Of a DNA stretch of 41,241 nt, positions 1 to 7,618 are shown in pieces (position 1 is the first letter of the stretch; the number at the start of each line of letters is the position of its first letter). A program made the translations under genes and the position numbers. The DNA is from an uncultured Eubacterium sp. (GTDB lineage: Bacteria; Bacillota; Clostridia; Lachnospirales; Lachnospiraceae): positions 1-41,241 of the forward strand of contig CAJUFM010000022.1 in NCBI GenBank assembly GCA_910585745.1. The letters are read 5' to 3'. Under the pieces are notes generated by a model. It was not told the DNA's origin. It did not search any database and saw nothing but the letters and a program-made list of their open reading frames with translations.

Positions 1-128
1 AGTTGTCAATTTTCAGTTAGAATCACATTCATTGAGATTCCGAGAAGTTATTTTTCTCTTCCTTTTTAGCATTTTTTAGTTACATGAAACATAAATCAAG
101 TAAATTTATCAAACAAACCTTCTTGAAT

Positions 129-1334
129 CTAAATAAAAAAGAAAGAATTTTCCTCCTTCACATTTGAAACAAACCATGCTAATTTACCTGTTTTTTCACT
201 TGGATATAAATTATCAACAAAGAAAAAATGAAACCTGCTTCTTTCCTGATATTGCTCGTAATTTTGTATAAATAACTGCTGGATCATATCTGTTTCCTCT
301 TCTGCATCTACGACAAGATATACGTCAAACTCATGATAATCCTTCTGTATAATCTGATATTGAATTACTGCCTGCTCAAGCGCTAAGTTGATTTTATCAA
401 TCACACTGCAAAACAGGTCACTATGACATTTGGTTCCATCCTTATTGTAGATCCAGTCATTTTCCCTTGCCATGTTCAGTTCTATCACCGGTTCCTGGCT
501 TCCACAATTACAATTGTGGCTGCAAATTATTTTCCCTTTATCCCCTACCTTGTAACGGATAAAAGGCATTACCTTGTTATGTAATGATGTAATACATATA
601 TCATCTCCATTTTCTCCTGCCACTTCTACATACACGTTGTCTGTCATCACATGCAGACTGCCATAAGGGCATTCATATGCGATACAATTTACCTCATAAC
701 AGCCATACTGATCCGCCACCTTGCACCCAAAAAAATCTGCAATAAAAGATTTTGCTCCACCAGTGATCCGTTCCCCTGTAAGTTCAATGTACTTTAAATC
801 TGGTAATGGCAAAAGATCATGTGCTTTTAATACATTTATAAAGAGCAGTATGATAGACGGCTGTACTATCATCCACTTGGGATTAAAATCCAGCATTTTA
901 TTATATATGTCTAATACTTTACTCTCTGACAGATCCATTTTATTGAAACCTAGTCCATATTTAGTCTCTTCAATCTGAAGATCTTCACCCTCTAAAATTT
1001 TGGTTGTAAAAAAGTAACATCTCTTATCTTTTGGTAATATCCCATAATATTTTTTTCTTTTGATCCATAATGGCATCAATGATTTAATATTCTGGTCTTT
1101 TTTCCAAAGTATGTCCAGGCAATCCCCAGTAGATCCAGATGTCATAACATGTTCCAGCCTGTCCGACAGAAGATCCATCATATATTCTGGCGAAAAAACG
1201 GAATCGATATTTTGCTGGACCATTTTCTTATCAACGATCGGATAATTTTTCCACAACATTACTTTCTTATCAGCCAGGTCTTTGTAAAATGGCACTTGTT
1301 CATAGGCGTATTCAGCAATCCTTTCTTTTGTCAT
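129..1334 (-). CDS. PaaK/CapK-type adenylate-forming ligase
   Basis: 401-residue protein resembling phenylacetate-CoA ligase and coenzyme F390 synthetase-like enzymes. These activate a carboxylate with ATP to an acyl-adenylate and pass it to a thiol. The phosphate-binding loop TSGSTG is near residue 66, followed by a central segment with YIELTGERI and DQYGCYEVN (the Y-G-x-x-E adenylate motif). The C-terminal lid ends PSEKTGKL, where Lys-Thr-Gly-Lys is the usual lysine position. There are cysteines at NCNCG, as in zinc-binding PaaK relatives. The start is set by AGGAGAAATGGATT before ATG. It lies 34 nt after the carrier protein gene, so that protein is the likely thiol acceptor. The substrate is unknown. 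No clear terminator follows in the remaining 128 nt, so the operon may continue beyond the window. Confidence 0.75.
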   Translation of the reverse strand: MTKERIAEYAYEQVPFYKDLADKKVMLWKNYPIVDKKMVQQNIDSVFSPEYMMDLLSDRLEHVMTSGSTGDCLDILWKKDQNIKSLMPLWIKRKKYYGILPKDKRCYFFTTKILEGEDLQIEETKYGLGFNKMDLSESKVLDIYNKMLDFNPKWMIVQPSIILLFINVLKAHDLLPLPDLKYIELTGERITGGAKSFIADFFGCKVADQYGCYEVNCIAYECPYGSLHVMTDNVYVEVAGENGDDICITSLHNKVMPFIRYKVGDKGKIICSHNCNCGSQEPVIELNMARENDWIYNKDGTKCHSDLFCSVIDKINLALEQAVIQYQIIQKDYHEFDVYLVVDAEEETDMIQQLFIQNYEQYQERSRFHFFFVDNLYPSEKTGKLAWFVSNVKEENSFFFI

Positions 1335-1368
1335 AATCCATTTCTCCTGTCAAAAGTTTACAGCTCAT

Positions 1369-1659
1369 TTATTTCCTAACCCACTGCGCATCCCGAATCT
1401 TCTCTGAAATATAATACACAAATTGCCCAATAGTATCTAAATTGTCTATTAACCCCGACATATCTTCGGTTAACTCCACATCATATTTTTCTTCAAAAGA
1501 AATCAACAGATCTACCAGAGAAACCGAATCATATTTTAGGTCCTGAAATAGGTCAAGATCCTTTATCCTTTCCTCACTATAGTTGGACCGAGATTCCTCA
1601 CTAAGATTAAAAATCTTATCTATAAGTTCTTTTTCTAACTGAATAGACTCCTTATTCAT
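1369..1659 (-). CDS. acyl carrier protein
   Basis: 96-residue phosphopantetheine carrier protein. The attachment serine is in LKYDSVSLVDLL, matching the D-S-[LVM] motif of ACP/PCP proteins, and it is followed by an acidic helix, as usual. A longer reading frame extends to 1722, but GGGAGGTAACTATC directly before the ATG at 1659 decides the start. This start leaves 5 nt after the SH3-like membrane protein stop. It sits next to the PaaK-type ligase, so the pair probably loads a carboxylate onto the carrier arm. It is not a housekeeping AcpP: there are no fab genes nearby and the sequence is divergent. What the loaded group is transferred to cannot be told from this window. Confidence 0.85.
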   Translation of the reverse strand: MNKESIQLEKELIDKIFNLSEESRSNYSEERIKDLDLFQDLKYDSVSLVDLLISFEEKYDVELTEDMSGLIDNLDTIGQFVYYISEKIRDAQWVRK

Positions 1660-1664
1660 GATAG

Positions 1665-2411
1665 TTACCTCCCAATCAATTCCTTCACCTGCGTTTTCTC
1701 TACCGCTTCCCCTTTTAGCCATCCTTCAATTTTTCGCTCCGGCAAATATACCTTTAGCCAAATTTTTTTCTTGACTTTTTTGAAGCCACTCTGGTATTCT
1801 ATTTTATCTTTTTTCGTTACCTTTGCCACTACCTTAGACTTTGAGGAAACTTCTTTATATACTTTTTCAGACTTCTTATCTAAGTGAATCTTTATAGCCT
1901 GTTTCGTCTCATTTTGTTTTTTCTCATTCCAGGTGATAATCGGCTCATAGGATTGATAGCCCTCCGAAACTGCCTTCTCCAGTTCTTGTGCGCTTTGTTG
2001 TATGACGCATACTTTATCCTTAAACCCATCGTCCAGGTAATTTATCAGAGACGTATCTGGCAAGATTCCTAATAGGTATATCATGCACCCCAATACACCT
2101 ATAAGCATTTGTAACTTATTTTGTCTTCCTGTCACTGGTAACTGCATTTTACGGTTTGCCCAAATAACCAATCCTTCGTCTGCATTATGGGCCCATTGGT
2201 TTTCTCTTCCAAAAAGTGATAAAACGAAAGTTCCGATCACTACAACCAGTTTAATACCAATTTCTCTTAATTTAAACTTTCGGAATATCGCTTTTAATAT
2301 ACCAATTACAAAAATGAGCACTATATAAATAATAATAACTTCAACGGCAAATCGGACGGTCCAGGATAAAGAATAAAAATCCTGCCAAAGACCATAATAT
2401 ATCTTTTTCAT
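1665..2411 (-). CDS. membrane protein with C-terminal SH3-like domain
   Basis: 248 residues, function unknown. Hydrophobic segments lie near residues 19-40, 50-68 and 100-118. A Lys-rich region follows, and the end (about 195-240) reads like a bacterial SH3 module: VTKKDKIEYQSG...WLKVYLPERKIEGWLKG. The start ATG overlaps the stop of the SPFH-like gene by 4 nt (ATGA), so the two are translationally coupled and probably expressed together. The context suggests it anchors the soluble products of this operon at the membrane. This is inference from topology and position only. Confidence 0.6.
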   Translation of the reverse strand: MKKIYYGLWQDFYSLSWTVRFAVEVIIIYIVLIFVIGILKAIFRKFKLREIGIKLVVVIGTFVLSLFGRENQWAHNADEGLVIWANRKMQLPVTGRQNKLQMLIGVLGCMIYLLGILPDTSLINYLDDGFKDKVCVIQQSAQELEKAVSEGYQSYEPIITWNEKKQNETKQAIKIHLDKKSEKVYKEVSSKSKVVAKVTKKDKIEYQSGFKKVKKKIWLKVYLPERKIEGWLKGEAVEKTQVKELIGR

Positions 2412-3376
2412 AAGAAATCTCCATCTTTCACATCAACTTCTTCCTGCGTTTTCTCTTCAATCTGACCACTCACATTATCCTGCAATCTGGTTTGGGCTTC
2501 CGGATTCATAAAATCACCTTTGCCGATCATCTTGCTTAGGTCATTTTGAAACTTTTGATCTGTTAAAAAATCTTCCCTTCTAACTTGTAGCAGTATGCCT
2601 AGGTCCTTCTCCCGCTTTTCTTCTATGTATTTATATAAATCTTCCCCACTCATTTTGCCACTTAAGTACTCCATTGCAATCGGCGCCAGTGGTCCAAATG
2701 CCTCAGCCGCTTTTTGTAATTGCTGGGCTTTTACTTCATGCACATGATATTCACTCTGCAGGATTTCTTTTTGCTTTTCATTTTTATCTACTTTAACAAT
2801 GGCATCATTTTCTTGCTCACGAATCACAATATCTTTATTGATATCCGATTCAATAATTTTCTTCGCATTTTCATCTGGTTGTACATTTACTACTATATCA
2901 AAAAATTTTAAACTTATATTTCTATATAGTATATCCTCGACACTTTGCTCTATTTCTTTTTTCAGGTCATTACCCTGTTGAACTCCCCAACAACCATCCT
3001 GCTTATTTAGTAAACTTCGCATTTCCCGCACCACCAGTTGAATACTATCTGTGCCATCTTTAAAATAATAATTTCTTATATCTTTTAATGTATAGGACAT
3101 ACTTATATTCACATTAAAATAAAAACCATTATTTTTCATTGCCACATGAAAGGGATAGCTGTTTGTTTTTGTACTTAATGAAAAAACAACCTTTACATTG
3201 TATTTCCCACGTCTTATATCCGATGTATACACTTTTTTATAATTATCAATCAAATAACTTCCATTTTCACCATCTTTATCTCTATACAAAAGTATGCATT
3301 GGTTCTCATCTGGAACAGGGGCCCGGTCTAAAATCCCAAAACTAAATTTTTCTTTACTAATCATAAATTCACTCAT
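2408..3376 (-). CDS. SPFH/band-7-like protein
   Basis: 322 residues. A beta-rich N-terminal half (about 15-130, for example NVKVVFSLSTKTNSYPFHVAMKNNGFY in shorter strands) is followed by FFDIVVNVQPDENAKKIIESD and then long charged helices (about 185-250). This is the layout of stomatin/flotillin (SPFH) proteins, which form membrane-associated rings or cages. There is no N-terminal membrane anchor, so membrane contact may depend on the overlapping SH3-like membrane protein gene. The start has AGGAGGATAGAGAAA in front and overlaps the end of the preceding gene by 8 nt. The family call is by pattern, not by a search. SPFH proteins are known partners in several bacterial defence and stress systems. 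Confidence 0.55.
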   Translation of the reverse strand: MSEFMISKEKFSFGILDRAPVPDENQCILLYRDKDGENGSYLIDNYKKVYTSDIRRGKYNVKVVFSLSTKTNSYPFHVAMKNNGFYFNVNISMSYTLKDIRNYYFKDGTDSIQLVVREMRSLLNKQDGCWGVQQGNDLKKEIEQSVEDILYRNISLKFFDIVVNVQPDENAKKIIESDINKDIVIREQENDAIVKVDKNEKQKEILQSEYHVHEVKAQQLQKAAEAFGPLAPIAMEYLSGKMSGEDLYKYIEEKREKDLGILLQVRREDFLTDQKFQNDLSKMIGKGDFMNPEAQTRLQDNVSGQIEEKTQEEVDVKDGDFL

Positions 3377-4925
3377 TTTTCTCTATCCTCCTACATTGTA
3401 TATTAATTTTTATCACAATATCCGATGTATATTCTTCAGTACAAATTTTTGAAAAAGCAGCATAAACAAACTGCTGGATCTTTTGTTCCCGCATCAATTG
3501 ATCCAGTTGTACAAAATATTTCCCAAGTTCTGCATAAAATACGGGACGAAATCGGCTTGTCTGCCAAACCGTTTGCCATAATTTACACAGCTTAGGGCGA
3601 ATTTCACTGTTGGTATACGCTAATTTTATGAAAATAGCCTCTTCAAAGCATTCTTCTTCAAAACAGGCTAACAGTCTGTCACTCAAAAAGAGGATCAAAA
3701 ATATATTACAAACCTCTTCTCGAAGCCTCGATTCTTTTGAAAACTCGTACACCTTATCAATCATCATCCGATAAAAGGTAAAACTCCTCATACCGGCAGC
3801 AAAAAATTCAACAATATTTTCACTAAATTCATTTTCAATATCCTTACAAAAACAATTTAATATCTGTTCTAGAAAAATATCGATTGACTTTTTGAGACAA
3901 CTTATTCTATCAGCCCTTCCCAAACTTGATAACATCACAGTTAAAAGCCGATGGGCCTCCCTTTGGCTACACCAGTTATTGAGAAGAATCTCCACATTTC
4001 TTTTAAAATCTTCATTCTCATCGATCGCTAGAATAATCTGTGCCAAAGCAATATCCATATTAGAATTCTTTTCAGCTACAAATTGTTTGGTGATTTTATG
4101 CGCAAAATAATAATAATCTTCCTGTGCCAACATTCCAATTACGATATTAGTCCTCTGGAACATGGAATTCCTCTTATGTAGGATACAATTTTTCAACCAG
4201 CCAATGATACTTTCGCGAAACTGCGGAAATCCATTCCAGACACACTTTAAGATAAGCTCTGGATAATCTGCTCTTTTAAATCGGACAAAATCCAATTCAC
4301 TCTTTCCCATATTTGTGACAATCGTATCCTTATATATCTCCGCCCCAAATTCTTCTATTCTTTTCTGCGCAAAAATTTCTTTTATTTCCTCATTTGGATT
4401 TAACACCAGATTTAGTTCTTCTGCCACTTCACTTACCCATATATAAGGCATGGAGTGAAATACAGCACATGCGATCAAATACGAAAACCCTACATTGCTG
4501 CAATTTTTTATAATCCAGCTTTCCAACTTTTCTGAATCTTCAACGGAATCATTCCCTGTTGTTTCAGTTGGATGATCCTCTTGTTTCCCAAAACATATGT
4601 CATGAAATTGTGCGCCATCCCCTGTTGTAAGAGATTTGTTGGAAATATACCCATTATTGGTAAAATACTCCCGGTTTTGAAAATAAATATTTATATTTCC
4701 CTTACTATTCTGAATAGCACGGTACATCTTTTCCCATTCTGCACCTTTTTGAACACTTTCTTTTTGTTGTTCTTCACGCTTTTCTTGTTTTACGTTTTCC
4801 TGACTATCTGTTTTCTTACAATCGGTATTTTCACCATCGGTATTTTTATTATTCTCTTCTGCAATGTCATTTACTTTTGAGTCATTATTTAATATCTGAT
4901 CATTGTCATTTTCCTGCATATCCAT
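3369..4925 (-). CDS. large alpha-helical protein with Asn/Gly-rich tag
   Basis: 518 residues, no recognised family. Residues 1-65 are a disordered, charged Asn/Glu/Lys-rich leader. Residues about 83-112 form a short beta-type tag (QNR...NNGYISNKSL...HDICF) that aligns without gaps to the C-terminus of the upstream TIR protein. The rest (about 130-510) is predicted helical, with repeated Leu/Phe/Trp pairs of helices resembling a HEAT/ARM or STAND-associated superstructure. No Walker or nuclease motif is visible. ATG at 4925 is preceded by GAAGGGTACAACAT. It is 21 nt after the TIR stop and overlaps the SPFH-like gene. It may be the scaffold or sensor that binds the TIR protein through the shared tag (inference). 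The sequence is strongly A+T rich. Confidence 0.6.
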   Translation of the reverse strand: MDMQENDNDQILNNDSKVNDIAEENNKNTDGENTDCKKTDSQENVKQEKREEQQKESVQKGAEWEKMYRAIQNSKGNINIYFQNREYFTNNGYISNKSLTTGDGAQFHDICFGKQEDHPTETTGNDSVEDSEKLESWIIKNCSNVGFSYLIACAVFHSMPYIWVSEVAEELNLVLNPNEEIKEIFAQKRIEEFGAEIYKDTIVTNMGKSELDFVRFKRADYPELILKCVWNGFPQFRESIIGWLKNCILHKRNSMFQRTNIVIGMLAQEDYYYFAHKITKQFVAEKNSNMDIALAQIILAIDENEDFKRNVEILLNNWCSQREAHRLLTVMLSSLGRADRISCLKKSIDIFLEQILNCFCKDIENEFSENIVEFFAAGMRSFTFYRMMIDKVYEFSKESRLREEVCNIFLILFLSDRLLACFEEECFEEAIFIKLAYTNSEIRPKLCKLWQTVWQTSRFRPVFYAELGKYFVQLDQLMREQKIQQFVYAAFSKICTEEYTSDIVIKINIQCRRIEKNE

Positions 4926-4946
4926 ATGTTGTACCCTTCAATCTCC

Positions 4947-5498
4947 TCAAAAATTAATATCTCCCAAATGTACATTATTTCCTATGTTTACGGTCTTATT
5001 GTTTATAGTGCCATAATTATTTTGAATGATTTTATTCTGTATTAGTATCTCCTTTTCTGGTTCCCTTCGTTCCCCATCCTCATTTTTTAAATCTTTTACC
5101 CGCCGGGATACAAGAGAAGCAATCTCATCCTCATATAGCTTGTTTCCATCTATGTATACCAGCTGTTTCAGATCTTTAGGAAGTTCCTGATTTGTTGTAT
5201 AATCCACTACGATCCGCCTTTTCATATCAGAAGTTTTTTCTGCCTGAGACACTCGTTTCTCCAACTGTGTCCACTCACTTGTCAAATATAAATCTGAGAC
5301 AAGTAACAGACGGATCAAAGACTGATTTTTATAGGTATCATATAAAACTTCATAAAGGTTTTCTGATAAGATTTCCAACTGCCTCTCCGGTGCAAAAAAA
5401 ACCTGTAAATTCTCTTTACAAAGACAACCTGCGATTTTAGCAGCCTTATCCTCGATCTCATTTTGATATGAAATTGCTACATCATATTTATAACTCAT
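4947..5498 (-). CDS. TIR-domain protein
   Basis: 183 residues. Residues 4-135 look like a bacterial TIR domain: YDVAISYQNE for the first strand and BB region, LQVFFAPERQLEILSENLYEVL across the second strand and catalytic region, LLLVSDLYLTSEWTQLE with the conserved Trp, then IVVDY. Glu38 (or Glu42/Glu46) is the candidate for the NADase glutamate. Residues about 154-183 are an Asn/Gly-rich tail ending GDINF, shared with the next gene's product. Bacterial TIR domains commonly cleave NAD+ or make cyclic ADP-ribose signals, but activity here is not shown. GGAGGATAACG before ATG lies inside agrB and the two genes overlap by 11 nt, so translation should be coupled to pheromone processing. Confidence 0.7.
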   Translation of the reverse strand: MSYKYDVAISYQNEIEDKAAKIAGCLCKENLQVFFAPERQLEILSENLYEVLYDTYKNQSLIRLLLVSDLYLTSEWTQLEKRVSQAEKTSDMKRRIVVDYTTNQELPKDLKQLVYIDGNKLYEDEIASLVSRRVKDLKNEDGERREPEKEILIQNKIIQNNYGTINNKTVNIGNNVHLGDINF

Positions 5499-6090
5499 CG
5501 TTATCCTCCTTTTGTTTTTCCCTGCCCCTGTTCACCCCCACTCCGATCCACATGACCACCAGCATCATCACCATACCCAGCACGATACATCTGGCTATCC
5601 CTGCTGCTCCCAGCAGCCGCAGCATCACAAAAAGAACTGTCTCTGCCCCATATATACCAAAAGCTAGTTTTCTATATTTAATAACCTCATACTCCTCCAG
5701 AGGTTTGTTTTCATGTTCCACCGGAGCGAATCCCCACAGGCTCGTTCCCGTTATGATCAGAAGTAGAATCTGAACCCATAACAAATCAGGAGAAAATTTG
5801 TATAACAGTAATATTCCCAGGAACAACAGCCAGGTCTTAACCGCGCACTGCATCGGTGTCCTGGCATGGTAGCCGCCGGCATAGATACGAAGGGGCATAA
5901 ATGCTATAAGGATCAACGCTCCCTGCCAGAACAGGTTCATGAGCAGACCTGTAAGCAGCATAAGGATGATCTCTATCATGGTGCGAAGCCCCTGAAGGAT
6001 ACCAAATGATACCAGCGGCGCATCTTCTTTGGGAAATGCCTGGCTGGCGAGCATCCAGCTCACCAGCCATCCGGCAAACCTTTCCAGCAC
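5488..6090 (-). CDS. agrB: AgrB-type pheromone-processing membrane peptidase
   Basis: 200-residue integral membrane cysteine endopeptidase that cleaves the C-terminal part of AgrD and forms the thiolactone ring. The family motif GGYHARTPMQC gives catalytic His75 and Cys82, the same 7-residue spacing as in staphylococcal AgrB. Several hydrophobic segments follow (about 36-66, 85-118, 150-190). The start is GTG, 3 nt after the agrD stop, with AGGAG inside the end of agrD. The last codons contain the ribosome site for the TIR gene. Its G+C is much higher than in the genes that follow. Confidence 0.9.
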   Translation of the reverse strand: MLERFAGWLVSWMLASQAFPKEDAPLVSFGILQGLRTMIEIILMLLTGLLMNLFWQGALILIAFMPLRIYAGGYHARTPMQCAVKTWLLFLGILLLYKFSPDLLWVQILLLIITGTSLWGFAPVEHENKPLEEYEVIKYRKLAFGIYGAETVLFVMLRLLGAAGIARCIVLGMVMMLVVMWIGVGVNRGREKQKEDNDEL

Positions 6091-6093
6091 CGC

Positions 6094-6237
6094 CTATCTC
6101 CTGCGGAGCCGCTCTGCCCCTTTCGGCAGTTCCGGCTGATGCATCAACAACTGACAAGCAGAATTAACTGCACCTGAGGTTACTTTCATCGAAAGTCCTG
6201 CCACCTTAACTGCCAGCTTTTTCTTTGCATTTTTCAT
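6094..6237 (-). CDS. agrD: AgrD cyclic-peptide pheromone precursor
   Basis: A 47-codon ORF easily missed by length cut-offs. It has a Lys-rich amphipathic N-terminus (MKNAKKKLAVKVAG), a core ending NSACQLLM, and a Pro-containing charged tail HQPELPKGAERLRRR. This matches the AgrD plan. In S. aureus group I the core YSTCDFIM is followed by DEVEVPK, so here Cys28 and Met32 would close a five-residue thiolactone ring. GGAGGAAGGACAT precedes the ATG. The gene is immediately upstream of agrB. The N-terminal boundary of the mature peptide cannot be fixed from sequence. Confidence 0.9.
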   Translation of the reverse strand: MKNAKKKLAVKVAGLSMKVTSGAVNSACQLLMHQPELPKGAERLRRR

Positions 6238-6251
6238 ATGTCCTTCCTCCT

Positions 6252-6287
6252 AAAAAAAGATGTGATATAAACTAATTATATCACATC
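6252..6287 (-). terminator. intrinsic terminator/attenuator before agrD
   Basis: On the minus strand a perfect 12-bp stem, GATGTGATATAA / TTATATCACATC, with a 5-nt loop, is followed by seven T. It lies 63 nt after the kinase gene stop and just before the agrD ribosome site, so it should end transcripts coming from the regulator-kinase genes. Its 5' arm also holds the agrD -10 box. Confidence 0.7.
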
Positions 6288-6347
6288 TTTTCGCGGTTTT
6301 GGGCGTTTTGGCGTGAATGACACAAACTTGCGACAAACGACACTAAC
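6275..6347 (-). promoter_or_regulatory. agrD promoter with direct repeats (candidate LytTR site)
   Basis: A -10 TATAAT lies at 6275-6280 with no good -35 at the right distance (CCCAAA), as expected of an activator-dependent promoter. Upstream are two 12-bp direct repeats, GTTAGTGTCGTT (6336-6347) and GTTTGTGTCATT (6316-6327). They match at 10 of 12 positions and start 20 bp apart, close to the two-turn spacing of LytTR-type sites. TTGTCGCA lies between them and recurs before the regulator gene. The adjacent LytTR regulator is the natural binder. Confidence 0.55.
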
Positions 6348-6349
6348 AC

Positions 6350-7618
6350 CTACAGAAAAAGGCATATCTTCACTTCAAAAATTTCGTTTTTTGTGTTGAT
6401 TTCCAAGGTCCCTTTGTACTTTTTAACGATCTTGCCCACCTTCCGTAAGCCATATCCATGACTGCTTTTATCTTCTTTCGTGGTGCGGAAATTTTCTCCG
6501 TTTCTCTCCCTCTTCCCCTCATATGGGTTTCTGATCCAGATAAATAACCGCTCCCCCTTACTTTTGTAGCGAACACCGAGCTCAATCCTCTTATCCCCGA
6601 TATCACGGACTGCCTCCATACTGTTATCCATCAGATTAGCCAGGATCAGATTCATATCATAGACAGACAGTTCCAGCCCCTCCGGAACCTTGAGCTTCAT
6701 ATCCACTGTTATATCGGCAGCCACCGCCTCCTGCAGCTTGTAATTTAATATTCCATCCAGCACAGGATTTCCTGTATCCGCATATTTCTGACTCTGCAGG
6801 ATATTTTCCTGGATCTCTCCCAGATAGGCAGCAAGACGTTCCGTCTCATGCTGTTCATTCATATAGGAGATCATGGAAATATGCCTGATAAAATCATGTC
6901 TCTGTTCCCTTACCTGCTCCACCACCTGATTCATCAGTTCCAGCTGGTTTTTCTGATACTGATTCTGAAGTTCCAGCGTATCCTTTTCCACTTGCAGCCG
7001 GAAACTGTGAAGCTGTCTGTCATACAGGTAAATGACAAAGATATTGATAGCAAAGAGCACAGCGGCACAGGCTCCCACTAACCGGAGCCTTAGTCTCGGC
7101 TGCTGGTAAAATAAGAGAAAAAGATAGACCGATGAAATTGGCAATGCTACAGAAATGATCCAATAGGAAACTGGTACATCCTCCCCCTCCTGGATATTTT
7201 TGAGATTCCGGATAAAAAGCACAATCACATACATCACCACCGGAAGGCAGATTGTTCCGAATGCTGAAAAATACTCTGAGGATGAAAAAAGATCTAAATC
7301 CATATAGCCCGATAAGAGCGCCACAACACACTCTGCCAGAGTAAAAACCACAAAAACAAAAACCCCTGATAAAATCCTTTTTTTCCAGCTCTCTTTATAA
7401 AGCATAGTGATAAACAACTCACCAAAAAAGGAACAGATCAGATTTACCATAGGTATACCCAGAACCAGATAAGGAAGTGTCAGCATAAGATACAGCCCTG
7501 TATAGGCACACAACACTCCTTTGCCCCCAAATATGGATTTTTTAAGAAAACACTGCATGAGCAGATACACCTCGTAAGTCTGAAAAGCAGAGGAGATCAG
7601 GAAGATCATCGTGGACAT
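6350..7618 (-). CDS. AgrC-like sensor histidine kinase (GHKL)
   Basis: 422-residue membrane sensor for the AgrD-derived peptide. The first ~200 residues are hydrophobic, with six or seven membrane segments. A coiled coil follows (about 205-238), then the phosphoacceptor region REQRHDFIRH with His241. The ATPase domain has an N box LILANLMDNSMEAV and a G2-type HGYGLRKV near the C-terminus. This layout matches AgrC/ComD receptors. The ATG abuts the TAA of the response regulator with no gap, so the two are co-translated. The order regulator-kinase-agrD-agrB differs from staphylococcal B-D-C-A. Confidence 0.88.
   Translation of the reverse strand: MSTMIFLISSAFQTYEVYLLMQCFLKKSIFGGKGVLCAYTGLYLMLTLPYLVLGIPMVNLICSFFGELFITMLYKESWKKRILSGVFVFVVFTLAECVVALLSGYMDLDLFSSSEYFSAFGTICLPVVMYVIVLFIRNLKNIQEGEDVPVSYWIISVALPISSVYLFLLFYQQPRLRLRLVGACAAVLFAINIFVIYLYDRQLHSFRLQVEKDTLELQNQYQKNQLELMNQVVEQVREQRHDFIRHISMISYMNEQHETERLAAYLGEIQENILQSQKYADTGNPVLDGILNYKLQEAVAADITVDMKLKVPEGLELSVYDMNLILANLMDNSMEAVRDIGDKRIELGVRYKSKGERLFIWIRNPYEGKRERNGENFRTTKEDKSSHGYGLRKVGKIVKKYKGTLEINTKNEIFEVKICLFL

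Noticed and set aside
1660..1722. Longer start for the acyl carrier protein
   Set aside because: The extension overlaps the previous gene and lacks a ribosome site; GGGAGG sits just before 1659.
5837..6157. 106-residue ORF over agrB/agrD
   Set aside because: Out-of-frame shadow; agrB and agrD have clear family motifs in their own frames.
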